Source: JALZAA01 sp035938395 (GTDB lineage Bacteria; Actinomycetota; Acidimicrobiia; IMCC26256; JACDBD01). Taken from it: DNA of 31,870 nucleotides. Location: positions 1-31,870 of the forward strand of contig DASZGY010000042.1 of the NCBI GenBank assembly GCA_035938395.1, read 5' to 3'. This document shows positions 8,384-18,032 of the stretch, piece after piece; within the stretch, counting starts at the first letter, position 1, and each line of letters begins with the position of its first letter. The notes under the pieces were generated by a model. The model saw only the letters and a program-made list of their open reading frames with translations, searched no databases and had not been told where the DNA came from. The translations under genes were made by a program, and so were the position numbers.

Positions 8384-9563
8384 AGTTGCGCGTGTGGAGC
8401 GCGGACAACTCGGCAGCCTCGTCGGCGGGGAAGCCGAGGCGTGCGAGCCTGCGCCGGCGGCCGTCGTCCATGTCGGCCGTGAGGGCCTGCACCCGCTCGT
8501 AGCCCGTCGCGATCGCATCGGGTGTCCACGCGCCGGCGGCGAGCGCGACGAGCGCGTCGAACACGTCCTGGTTCAGTCCCGCCGTAGACGCCAGTGCGTC
8601 GTGGCGGCGCTCGATCGCGAGTCGGAGCCGCCCCAATAGCGCGGGGTCGATGGCGGCGCGGTGCTCGAGGTGCGCGAGGCCGAACGCGACATGCCGGGCC
8701 TCGTCCTGGAGCGCGAGATGCGCAACCCGACGGGTCACCGTGTCGGGGGCGTAGGTCTCGATGAACGACAAGAGGTTGAGGAACGTGCCCTCGCCGAGCA
8801 CCGAGAGCAGGAACGACGCGAGCGAGAAGTCGGGCTCGTCGAGCAACGTCTGGAGCGACGCCCGCCCTCCCGTTGTCGACACGCCGAGTGGGCCGCCGCG
8901 CAGTGCGGCGCGGCGCGCGAACACCTCGACGTGGCGCGCCTCGTCGGCGACCTGCACCGCGAGCAGCTGCACGACCTCCCGAAAGTGAGGATGCACCCGG
9001 CCGACGAAGCGCGCCGGAACGACCAACGCCGCTTGCTCGTTCTCGACGAGATACGTCATCACCTGCACGACTGCCGCCTCGATCTCTGCCGGCGGCTCGT
9101 CGGCGGCATCCCAGGCGATTGCCGTCTCGGGATCCCACTGATTCGCCACCGCTTGCGCGTAGAGCCGCGGCGCGATGTCGGCCCAGACCACGTCGCGCTC
9201 GTCCAGGTCGAAGCTCGACGGTTTCGCTCCCGCTTCGACCAGGGCGCCCCGCGCCGCGAGCCCCCAGGTCGGGTCGGGCCGGTCGACGACGCCATCGGGG
9301 CCGGGCGCGCCGGCACGCGCGGCGCCGACCCACCGGTCGGACTCAGCGGCACCCTTGACGACGACGTTCGCGGGTTCGACGCGGTGCCCGCGGCGACGGC
9401 ACCACGGCGCGAGGTCGACGCTCAGCGCGGGATCGCTACCCGCCACCTCGAGACGGCTACCCGGTGCGAGCGAAGCGAGCGCGCGCTCGAGGAGGAGGCC
9501 CGCGCCGCGGTCGAAGCCGAGGGCCTCAAGGTCGATAGTCGGCGTCGCCAATGCGTCCTTCAT
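8376..9563 (-). CDS. TusA-like domain fused to a di-iron ferritin-like protein
   Basis: A 395-residue two-part protein. Residues about 8-63 follow the TusA/SirA pattern (I-D-L...L-G...A-L-A-S-L-A-P-G-S-R-L-E-V...D...CRRRGHRV), but the catalytic C-P motif after the first strand is replaced by G-F-D-R. Residues about 150-310 have the four-helix carboxylate pattern of ferritin-like di-iron proteins: Glu174/Glu176, E208-A-R-H211, Glu258 and E288-A-R-H291. That double E-x-x-H layout is the one used by ribonucleotide reductase R2 and AurF-type oxygenases. A di-iron oxidase or oxygenase is likely, substrate unknown. It overlaps the PhnD-like gene by 38 bp as the last gene of a three-gene operon. Confidence 0.8.
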   Translation of the reverse strand: MKDALATPTIDLEALGFDRGAGLLLERALASLAPGSRLEVAGSDPALSVDLAPWCRRRGHRVEPANVVVKGAAESDRWVGAARAGAPGPDGVVDRPDPTWGLAARGALVEAGAKPSSFDLDERDVVWADIAPRLYAQAVANQWDPETAIAWDAADEPPAEIEAAVVQVMTYLVENEQAALVVPARFVGRVHPHFREVVQLLAVQVADEARHVEVFARRAALRGGPLGVSTTGGRASLQTLLDEPDFSLASFLLSVLGEGTFLNLLSFIETYAPDTVTRRVAHLALQDEARHVAFGLAHLEHRAAIDPALLGRLRLAIERRHDALASTAGLNQDVFDALVALAAGAWTPDAIATGYERVQALTADMDDGRRRRLARLGFPADEAAELSALHTRNFM

Positions 9564-10386
9564 CGTCGTAGAAGCCTGTCTCCGACACCGCCGCGTCGAG
9601 CAGCCCGTAGCCGGACGTTCGTCCCTCCGCCCACGCCTTCAACCCTTCGAGGTCGAGCAGCGGCCGGACCTCGGCGTCGCCGTACGACATACCGAGCAGC
9701 AACTCGTTGAACCGTGCGATCTGGTCCCACCGGCCCTCGGCGCGCACGGTCATGTTGCAATGGTCGAACCGATCCGTCTGCCCGATGACGGCGGTGGCGC
9801 CGGCCGGCAGGGTTCCCTCCGCGCCGAACACCAGGTGGTTGCCGTCGACCATGCACGCGGCGTCGACCTCGCCGGCGACGAGGGCCCGGGCGGCGTCGCG
9901 TTCGCCGCCGATGTGATCCCCGTGGAGCCCGACGCCGACGTCGAAGCGTCGAACGTCGAGATTGCGGCCGGGTTCGAGTCCCGCCGCCCGCAGGTACGAG
10001 AGCGGGATGAGGGTCGACTGCGGGGAGTCGATGGCGCCGGTCGCGATGACCTTGCCCACGAGGTCGCCGACGTCGGCGATCCCCGAGTCGGCTCGCACGA
10101 CGACGATCGACGTGAGGTCGCGGTCGCTGTCGCGCATGGTCAAGGCCTGCACCGGGACCCCCGCGGCGTCACCGAGGCGCTGTGCGCGTATCCACGCCAG
10201 CGGCGAGTTCCACGCCGCGTGGATGCGTCCCGACAGCAGCTCCTCGACCTGCCGCTCGTAGTTCGAGTACAGGACGTAGTCGAAGTCGAGCCCGCGTCCG
10301 CGGAGCCACTGCCGGAAGCCGTCCCAGATCGTCACGACCTTGGGGTCGTATGCCACCGCGCCCATGACGAGCGGGTCGCCGCTCAT
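9526..10386 (-). CDS. PhnD/SsuA-like substrate-binding protein without signal peptide
   Basis: This 286-residue protein has the periplasmic-binding fold of phosphonate/phosphite binding proteins: an N-terminal strand followed by W-D-G-F, the ERQVEELLSGRIHAAWNSPLAW segment, a STLIPLSYL helix and VAGEVDAACMVDGNHLVF. The N-terminus MSGDPLVMGAVAYDP has no signal peptide or lipobox, and no ABC permease or ATPase is nearby, so it probably acts in the cytoplasm as a sensor, carrier or enzyme-like protein. The ATG at 10386-10384 overlaps the upstream dehydrogenase stop as ATGA, which fixes the start and implies coupling. The ligand cannot be predicted. Confidence 0.8.
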   Translation of the reverse strand: MSGDPLVMGAVAYDPKVVTIWDGFRQWLRGRGLDFDYVLYSNYERQVEELLSGRIHAAWNSPLAWIRAQRLGDAAGVPVQALTMRDSDRDLTSIVVVRADSGIADVGDLVGKVIATGAIDSPQSTLIPLSYLRAAGLEPGRNLDVRRFDVGVGLHGDHIGGERDAARALVAGEVDAACMVDGNHLVFGAEGTLPAGATAVIGQTDRFDHCNMTVRAEGRWDQIARFNELLLGMSYGDAEVRPLLDLEGLKAWAEGRTSGYGLLDAAVSETGFYDDEGRIGDADYRP

Positions 10387-11513
10387 GCCGGGGCCTCGTC
10401 GAGCAACGGCAGGCCGCACAGGGCGCGGCCGATGAAGTCGTTGAGCGCATCGGTGGTAGGCGCCATGACGCGGGCAGCGCGCGCATCGCGGAACCGGCGT
10501 TCGATGCCGAGCTCCTTGCGGAACGCGGCGCCCCCGCACACCTGCATCGCAAGATCGGTCACGTCGATCGCGGCTTCGCCCGCGGCGGCCTTGACCTCGA
10601 GGACGCGCAGCTGAGCGTCCTCGCGACCGGCTGCGAGCGCTGCGAGCGCGTCCGACAGCAACGCGCCGACCTGGTCAGTCTCGACGCGCATCTGGGCGAG
10701 GCGCGCCCGACCGACTGGTTGCTGCGCGAGCGTCTGGCCGAGGTGGACGAGCTGGGTACGCGTCAGGTGCGCCGTGGCCTCGTCCGTCACCGCCTGCATC
10801 AAGCCGGTGCTCGCAGCCGCGTTCAGCACGAGGAACCAGGGGAGCACGACGGTCAACGCGATGTCGAGCCCCGCGCCATCGCCGCCGAGCATCGCCGACG
10901 CCGGTACCTCGACGCCGTCGGCCGACACGGGGCTCGACGCGTTCCCGCGCAGCCCGACACCGTCGAACGGCGCCGGCACGCCGAGGCCGGGAGAGTCCGA
11001 CGGCACGATCCACAGCGTCATCGGACCCGCCGCCGCCATCGGGCGGCTCGACCAGACGTAGCTGTCGGCCTCGCCGGCGGCCGTGACCCAGCTCTTCCGG
11101 GCGTCGAGACGGACGGCGCCGTTCTTCTGGGTCGCGGTGCCGAGCGGCGTCCAGAAGTGGCTCCGGCTCCCGGCCTCCGAGAACGCGAGCGTCGTTACGT
11201 GCCGACCGGCCGCGATCGCCTCGCGGATCTCCTGCGGGCCGTGCGCCTCGATGACGGCCGTCGCGGAGTAGTGCATCATCACGACCATCGCCGTCGACCC
11301 GCAGTGGCGGGCGAGCTCCTCCACGACGGAGGCCGCCGCGCCGAGGTCCGCACCGCCGCCGCCGACGTCCGGCGAGCTGGTGAGCCCGAGGATGCCGGCC
11401 TCGCCGAGCGCCTCGAGCTGAGCTCGGGGGTAGGTCCCGTCGCGGTCGACGGCGGCGGCGCCGGGCTCGACGACGTCGTCGACGACGCGCGCGAGCGCAG
11501 ATCGGTAGTCCAT
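10383..11513 (-). CDS. acyl-CoA dehydrogenase-fold flavoprotein lacking the catalytic Glu
   Basis: A 376-residue acyl-CoA-dehydrogenase-family protein with N-terminal helical domain, a flavin-binding middle domain (TLAFSEAGSRSHFW, KSWVTAAGEADSYVW) and a C-terminal helical domain (VCGGAAF...RRFRDARAARVM). The C-terminal catalytic glutamate position reads M-A-P-T-T-D instead of the E-G-T type, and the alternative E-R-L position reads LPWFLVLNAA. Neither canonical base is present, so ordinary acyl-CoA dehydrogenation is doubtful; members of this fold that act as flavin monooxygenases (for example DszC) also lack it. AGGAGG at 11523-11518 gives a strong start. It is the first gene of the operon with the PhnD-like and di-iron genes. 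Confidence 0.85.
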   Translation of the reverse strand: MDYRSALARVVDDVVEPGAAAVDRDGTYPRAQLEALGEAGILGLTSSPDVGGGGADLGAAASVVEELARHCGSTAMVVMMHYSATAVIEAHGPQEIREAIAAGRHVTTLAFSEAGSRSHFWTPLGTATQKNGAVRLDARKSWVTAAGEADSYVWSSRPMAAAGPMTLWIVPSDSPGLGVPAPFDGVGLRGNASSPVSADGVEVPASAMLGGDGAGLDIALTVVLPWFLVLNAAASTGLMQAVTDEATAHLTRTQLVHLGQTLAQQPVGRARLAQMRVETDQVGALLSDALAALAAGREDAQLRVLEVKAAAGEAAIDVTDLAMQVCGGAAFRKELGIERRFRDARAARVMAPTTDALNDFIGRALCGLPLLDEAPA

Positions 11514-11603
11514 GGATCCTCCTGCGGTTCCGTGTGGTTACGGCAGCCGCGCGCCCGAGAGGGAGCGGCCACGTTCGCCCGACCGGGCGAGGCTGGCGTG
11601 CGG

Positions 11604-11618
11604 TCAGCGACGCTTCAT
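11604..11618 (-). CDS. candidate four-codon leader ORF (MKRR)
   Basis: In the leader of the flavoprotein operon an ATG is followed by AAG CGT CGC TGA, preceded at 4 nt by the purine-rich AAAGGGGGAG (11632-11623). The ribosome binding site is as good as those of real genes here. It could be a translated upstream ORF that couples ribosome behaviour to the operon 90 nt downstream. Such a short frame can also occur by chance. Confidence 0.35.
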   Translation of the reverse strand: MKRR

Positions 11619-11645
11619 GCGGCTCCCCCTTTCTCGACGCCGAGA

Positions 11646-11687
11646 GTGTGACGCACGCTATCCCCGAGATCGGCGAGGCCGTCACAC
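11646..11687. promoter_or_regulatory. inverted repeat between the flavoprotein operon and uvrB
   Basis: Perfect 8-bp arms GTGTGACG (11646-11653) and CGTCACAC (11680-11687) are separated by 26 bp. A minus-strand -10-like TAGCGT lies between them (11660-11655), and the right arm on that strand reads as a -35-like GTGACG. The placement suits an operator over the operon promoter; the regulator is unknown. Confidence 0.4.
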
Positions 11688-11695
11688 GCCGCCGG

Positions 11696-11701
11696 TACCA
11701 T
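11696..11701 (+). promoter_or_regulatory. -10 element (TACCAT) for uvrB
   Basis: TACCAT fits TANNNT and ends 7 nt before the ATG at 11709, where no Shine-Dalgarno exists. The spacing predicts a leaderless uvrB transcript starting at or next to the A of the ATG. Confidence 0.5.
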
Positions 11702-11708
11702 CGGCTTG

Positions 11709-13745
<2,037 letters not shown>

Positions 13746-13801
13746 GGCGCCGGAGCGGGTAGACCTGCGCCGACGCCGATCCGGCGACCGAGGAGGGCGC
13801 A

Positions 13802-14152
13802 GTGCTCCAGGACCTGAGGAAGTTCCTGCTCCGCGGCAATGTCATCGACCTCGCGGTGGCCGTGATCATCGGCATCGCGTTCGGCGCCGTCGTCTTGTCT
13901 CTTGTGAACAACGTGATCATGCCGGTGATCGGCGCCGTGTTCGGCAAGCCGAACTTCAACGATCTGACCTTCAAGATCGGCGACGGAGTGGTCGCGTACG
14001 GCAGGTTCATCACCGCCGTCGTCAACTTCGTGATCATCGGAACGGTGCTCTTCTTCATCGTCCGGGCGGCCGATCGGCTCTTCACCCGGGAGAAGAAGCC
14101 CACCGAGGTGGAGGTGCTCACCGAGATCCGGGACGAGCTCCGGCGCAGGTAG
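13802..14152 (+). CDS. mscL: large-conductance mechanosensitive channel
   Basis: A 116-residue MscL, the tension-gated pentameric channel that releases solutes on hypo-osmotic shock. It has the amphipathic N-terminal helix LQDLRKFLLRGN, the glycine/alanine-rich gate helix TM1 (VIDLAVAVIIGIAFGAVV, about 14-40), a short periplasmic loop, TM2 (about 68-90, FITAVVNFVIIGTVLFFIV) and a charged cytoplasmic helix ending in ELRRR. The purine-rich GAGGAGGG lies a few bases upstream of the GTG start. It lies between uvrB and uvrA with no obvious functional link to repair. Confidence 0.96.
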   Translation: MLQDLRKFLLRGNVIDLAVAVIIGIAFGAVVLSLVNNVIMPVIGAVFGKPNFNDLTFKIGDGVVAYGRFITAVVNFVIIGTVLFFIVRAADRLFTREKKPTEVEVLTEIRDELRRR

Positions 14153-14161
14153 GAAGGCCCC

Positions 14162-14175
14162 CGAACATCCGTTCG
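14162..14175. promoter_or_regulatory. LexA (SOS) box upstream of uvrA
   Basis: CGAACATCCGTTCG is a perfect match to the Gram-positive/actinobacterial LexA operator CGAAC-N4-GTTCG. It lies 31-44 bp before the uvrA GTG, over the probable -35, where bound LexA would block RNA polymerase. uvrA is therefore predicted to be DNA-damage inducible. Confidence 0.85.
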
Positions 14176-14193
14176 CTCGGACAGCCGTCCCGG

Positions 14194-14199
14194 TAAACT
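14194..14199 (+). promoter_or_regulatory. -10 element (TAAACT) for uvrA
   Basis: TAAACT fits TANNNT and ends 6 nt before GTG 14206, which has no Shine-Dalgarno, so the uvrA transcript should be leaderless. The SOS box lies just upstream. Confidence 0.6.
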
Positions 14200-14205
14200 G
14201 ACGTC

Positions 14206-17103
14206 GTGGCGGATGCAATCACGATCCGAGGGGCTCGAGAGCACAACCTCAAGAACGTCGACCTCGAGCTGCCCCGCGACCGCCTGATCGTCTTCACCGG
14301 CTTGTCGGGCTCGGGGAAGTCCTCGTTGGCGTTCGACACGATCTACGCCGAGGGGCAGCGCCGGTACGTCGAGTCGCTGTCCGCGTACGCCCGCCAGTTC
14401 CTCGGGCAGATGGACAAGCCCGACGTCGACTTCATCGAGGGTCTGTCGCCGGCGATCTCGATCGACCAGAAGTCGGCGTCGAAGAACCCGCGGTCGACCG
14501 TCGGGACGATCACCGAGATCTACGACTACCTGCGGCTTCTCTACGCCCGGATCGGCGTGCCGCACTGCCCCAACTGCGGTCGGGTCATCACCCGGCAGAC
14601 ACCCCAGCAGATCGTCGACCGTGTGCTCCAGCTGCCGGACGGCACGCGGTTCCAGGTGCTTGCGCCGGTGGTGCGGGGTCGGAAGGGCGAGTACGAGGGG
14701 CTGCTGACCGAGCTCGCCGGTCAGGGCTTCACGCGGGCACGGATCGACGGCGAGGTGCACGAGCTGTCGAGCATGCGCGGCTCGGGGGGTCACGCGGCGA
14801 GTCGGGAGCGACTCGCCCGGTACGAGCAGCACACGATCGAGGTCGTCGTCGACAGGCTGGTTCGCCGAGCTGGCATCGAGCGCAGGCTCACCGACTCGCT
14901 CGAGACGGCCCTGCGCCTGGCCGAGGGTGTCGCCGAGGTCGAGATCGTCCCGCGGGAGGGCGAGGAGGAGCACGACGAGGACCGCGAGGTGCTCACCTTC
15001 TCGGAGCACCTGGCCTGTGCGAGCTGCGGCTTGTCGTTCGAGGAGCTCGCGCCGCGCAACTTCTCGTTCAACTCGCCCTACGGCGCGTGCGAGCGTTGCG
15101 ACGGGCTCGGCACGCGCTTCGAGGTCGACCCGGAGCTGGTCGTCTCCGATGACGACCTCAGCATTACCGATGGCGCGATCGCGCCGTGGGCCGGGTTCCG
15201 GAGCCAGTACTTCGACCGGGTGCTCGGCGCGGTGGCGAAGGAGTACGGCTTTTCGGTCGATACGCCCTGGCGCAAGCTGCGCAAGCGTGACAAGCAAGCC
15301 GTGTTGCACGGTTCGGGCAAGCGAGCCATCAATGTCCGGTACCGCAACCGGTACGGGCGGCAGCGCTCGTACACGACCGAGTTCGAGGGCGTGGTGCCCT
15401 GGCTCGAGCGCCGCCACTCCGAAGCGGAGAGCGAGCGGGTGCGCGAGCAGATCGAGGGCTACATGCGTGAGGTGCCGTGCCCGGTGTGTCACGGCGCCCG
15501 GCTGCGGCCGGCCTCCCTGGCGGTCACGGTCGGCGGGATGAACATCTACGAGCTCGGGGAGTTGTCGATCGCCAAGGCGGCGGAGTTCCTCGGCGCGCTC
15601 GAGCTGTCCGAGCGCGACCTGATGATCGCCGAAGCAGTCTTGAAGGAAGTCAACGAGCGGCTCCGCTTCCTGCTCGACGTGGGGCTCAACTACTTGTCGC
15701 TGAACCGCTCCTCGGCGACCCTGGCCGGCGGCGAGGCCCAGCGCATCCGGCTCGCGTCGCAGATCGGCAGCGGGCTGGTCGGGGTGTTGTACGTGCTCGA
15801 CGAGCCGTCGATCGGATTGCATCAGCGCGACAACCACCGGCTCCTCGACACCCTCTTGCGGTTGCGCGACCTCGGGAACACGGTGATCGTCGTCGAGCAC
15901 GACGAGGAGACGATGCGCGCGGCCGACACGGTCGTCGACATCGGTCCCGGCGCCGGCGAGCACGGCGGGGAGATCGTCGCTCGCGGGACGCTCGACGACG
16001 TCATCGCCGAGCCGCGGTCGATCACCGGTCAGTACCTGGCGGGGGAGCGGTCCATTCCGGTCCCGGAGATGCGCCGCCAGCCGGGCGACGCATGGCTGAC
16101 GGTCCGGGACGCCCGTGAGCACAACCTGCAGAACATCGACGTCGACTTCCCGCTCGGGTGCTTCGTCGCGATCACGGGCGTCAGCGGCAGCGGCAAGTCG
16201 ACGCTGGTGAACGACATCCTCTACCACGCGCTCATGCAGAAGGTGTACCGGTCACGGACCGTGCCCGGCCGCCACAAGACGATCGAGGGCACGGAGCTCG
16301 TCGACAAGGTCATCAACATCGACCAGTCGCCGATCGGTCGGACACCGCGCTCGAACCCGGCCACGTACACGGGTGTGTTCGACAAGATCCGCACGCTGTT
16401 CGCGTCGAGCCTCGAGGCGAAGGTGCGGGGCTACCTGCCCGGAAGATTCTCGTTCAACGTGAAGGGCGGTCGGTGCGAGGCGTGCGCCGGCGACGGGACG
16501 ATCAAGATCGAGATGCACTTCCTTCCCGACGTCTACGTGCCGTGCGAGGTGTGCAAGGGTGCCCGCTACAACCGGGACACGCTCGACGTCACGTTCAAGA
16601 ACAAGAACATCGCCGAGGTCCTCGACATGTCGATCGAAGAGGCGCTCGAGTTCTTCAAGCACCAGCCGCCGATCGCCCGCCAGCTCCAGACGCTGTTCGA
16701 CGTCGGCCTCGGGTACGTCCGGCTCGGACAGCCCGCGCCCACGCTGTCGGGCGGAGAAGCCCAGCGCGTGAAGCTGGCGTCGGAGCTCGGGAAGCGGGCC
16801 ACCGGCCGCACCGTGTACATGCTCGACGAGCCGACGACCGGGTTGCACTTCGACGACACGAAGCGGCTACTCGGCGTGTTGTCGCGCCTCGTCGAAGGCG
16901 GGAACACCGTGTTGGTGATCGAGCACAACCTCGACGTGATCAAGTCGGCGGACTGGATCATCGACCTCGGGCCCGAGGGCGGCGACGCCGGCGGGCAGAT
17001 CGTGGCCGAGGGCTCGCCCGAGCACGTCGCCAAGACCGAAGGCAGTTACACGGGAAGCTTCCTCGCGCCGATCCTCGGGCTCGACGAGCACGCCGTCGCG
17101 TGA
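14206..17103 (+). CDS. uvrA: excinuclease ABC subunit A
   Basis: A 965-residue UvrA, the damage-recognition ATPase that loads UvrB. It has two ABC ATPase modules: Walker A GLSGSGKS (32-39) with signature LAGGEAQRIRLASQIGSG, and Walker A GVSGSGKS (658-665) with signature LSGGEAQRVKLASELGKR. Zinc-binding cysteine clusters include CASCGLSF...CERCDG and the CEACAGDG...CEVCKG module between the second Walker A and signature. LDEPSIGLHQRD and LDEPTTGLHFDD are the Walker B/D-loop regions. The GTG start is supported by the -10 spacing. It ends 8 bp from the convergent nucleotidyltransferase gene. Confidence 0.98.
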   Translation: MADAITIRGAREHNLKNVDLELPRDRLIVFTGLSGSGKSSLAFDTIYAEGQRRYVESLSAYARQFLGQMDKPDVDFIEGLSPAISIDQKSASKNPRSTVGTITEIYDYLRLLYARIGVPHCPNCGRVITRQTPQQIVDRVLQLPDGTRFQVLAPVVRGRKGEYEGLLTELAGQGFTRARIDGEVHELSSMRGSGGHAASRERLARYEQHTIEVVVDRLVRRAGIERRLTDSLETALRLAEGVAEVEIVPREGEEEHDEDREVLTFSEHLACASCGLSFEELAPRNFSFNSPYGACERCDGLGTRFEVDPELVVSDDDLSITDGAIAPWAGFRSQYFDRVLGAVAKEYGFSVDTPWRKLRKRDKQAVLHGSGKRAINVRYRNRYGRQRSYTTEFEGVVPWLERRHSEAESERVREQIEGYMREVPCPVCHGARLRPASLAVTVGGMNIYELGELSIAKAAEFLGALELSERDLMIAEAVLKEVNERLRFLLDVGLNYLSLNRSSATLAGGEAQRIRLASQIGSGLVGVLYVLDEPSIGLHQRDNHRLLDTLLRLRDLGNTVIVVEHDEETMRAADTVVDIGPGAGEHGGEIVARGTLDDVIAEPRSITGQYLAGERSIPVPEMRRQPGDAWLTVRDAREHNLQNIDVDFPLGCFVAITGVSGSGKSTLVNDILYHALMQKVYRSRTVPGRHKTIEGTELVDKVINIDQSPIGRTPRSNPATYTGVFDKIRTLFASSLEAKVRGYLPGRFSFNVKGGRCEACAGDGTIKIEMHFLPDVYVPCEVCKGARYNRDTLDVTFKNKNIAEVLDMSIEEALEFFKHQPPIARQLQTLFDVGLGYVRLGQPAPTLSGGEAQRVKLASELGKRATGRTVYMLDEPTTGLHFDDTKRLLGVLSRLVEGGNTVLVIEHNLDVIKSADWIIDLGPEGGDAGGQIVAEGSPEHVAKTEGSYTGSFLAPILGLDEHAVA

Positions 17104-17111
17104 GGCGGTGG

Positions 17112-17618
17112 CTAGTTCGCGGCGTCCCGCGCGATCTCGTCCTGCAGGGCGTAGAGGATCGGCAGCGTGGCGCGGTCCTTCGGGCGGTTCGCGATCTCCT
17201 TCGACCGGATGATGTCCGCGAGCGACGCGACGCGGACGACGGTCCCGTCGATCTCGAGCTCGATCGCATCGGCGACGAGATCCTCGTATCCGCGGCTGCC
17301 GGCAGGCTGAAAGGCGATGTCGAAGTCGCCGTACCGCGTCGTGAGGTTCACGAGCTGCGTGCGCCGCAGGAAGTCCGCATCGACGGAGAAGCGGACGCCG
17401 TCCGGCTCGGCCTCGGTTCTGACGCGTGCCCGGATGTCCCGCAGCGCGGCCGCGAGCCGCTCACGATTCTCGGGCGAGGCGTCGGGGCAGATGTCGGCAT
17501 CGTTCGTGAGGGCGGAGGAGCCGTGCAGCGTCGCCGCGAGTCCGCCGATGAGCACGTAGTCGACACGATGGCGAGCGAGAACCTGGAACAACTTCTCGGG
17601 TTGCAGCGGCTTAGGCAC
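17112..17618 (-). CDS. nucleotidyltransferase, probable toxin-like partner of the XRE protein
   Basis: A 168-residue Pol-beta-superfamily nucleotidyltransferase. The motif is I-G-G (25-26) followed by T-N-D40-A-D42-I, with a third carboxylate in Y-G-D-F-D-I, the standard hG-G...D-h-D plus distal Asp arrangement. The helix SKEIANRPKDRATLPIL is typical of DUF6036/AbiEii-like proteins. Such enzymes can modify tRNA when acting as toxins (MenT, AbiEii), but the activity here is inferred only. The GTG start overlaps the XRE gene by 8 bp (GTGCCTAA), so the two are translationally coupled. Confidence 0.75.
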   Translation of the reverse strand: MPKPLQPEKLFQVLARHRVDYVLIGGLAATLHGSSALTNDADICPDASPENRERLAAALRDIRARVRTEAEPDGVRFSVDADFLRRTQLVNLTTRYGDFDIAFQPAGSRGYEDLVADAIELEIDGTVVRVASLADIIRSKEIANRPKDRATLPILYALQDEIARDAAN

Positions 17619-17976
17619 GCGCGGGCTCGCGTTCGACCGGGCGCGCCTTGGCGCGGAGCTTGGACACGTTGCGCACGGATTGGAGGCGCTCCGCCGGTGT
17701 CAGCGCGAGGTTCTCGCGAATCTGTGCGCGGTCGACGTCGTCGAGACGCCGGAACGTCATGTCGGCTTCGAAGCCACACGCCTCGAGGATCCGGGCCAGG
17801 GTGTCGACCCGAGGAGTGTCGCGACCGCGCTCCCAGTTCGAGACCGCGGACTGGGTCGTCCCGAGCCGGCGCGCCAGGTCGGCTTGCGTCAGCCCGCCCA
17901 GGCGGCGGGCCTCACGGATGAGACGCCCGCTCCCCAGGGCGCTGAGCGTGAGCCGGTCGGGTCGGTCGATCGCCAT
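17611..17976 (-). CDS. XRE-family regulator, probable antitoxin
   Basis: A 121-residue protein with an N-terminal helix-turn-helix (about 18-75): LIREARRLGGLTQADLARRLGTTQSAVSNWERG. The C-terminal tail contains ENLALTPAERLQ, a pattern I associate with XRE proteins encoded next to nucleotidyltransferases. Earlier in-frame ATGs at 17994 and 17982 exist, but ATG 17976 is preferred because it lies 6 nt after the minus-strand -10 TACCAT (17988-17983) and keeps the palindromic operator upstream. The module is probably autoregulated. It overlaps the downstream nucleotidyltransferase by 8 bp. Confidence 0.8.
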   Translation of the reverse strand: MAIDRPDRLTLSALGSGRLIREARRLGGLTQADLARRLGTTQSAVSNWERGRDTPRVDTLARILEACGFEADMTFRRLDDVDRAQIRENLALTPAERLQSVRNVSKLRAKARPVEREPARA

Positions 17977-17979
17977 GAA

Positions 17980-17997
17980 CATATGGTAACCCATATG
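17980..17997. promoter_or_regulatory. palindromic operator over the XRE promoter
   Basis: CATATGGTAACCCATATG has perfect 7-bp arms (CATATGG and CCATATG) around TAAC. The minus-strand -10 TACCAT lies inside it. A dimeric XRE repressor bound here would cover its own promoter. It is also 36 bp from the methyltransferase start on the plus strand. Confidence 0.6.
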
Positions 17998-18032
17998 CCC
18001 TATCTGCGTTTCCCTATATCCCGGGAACCGGC

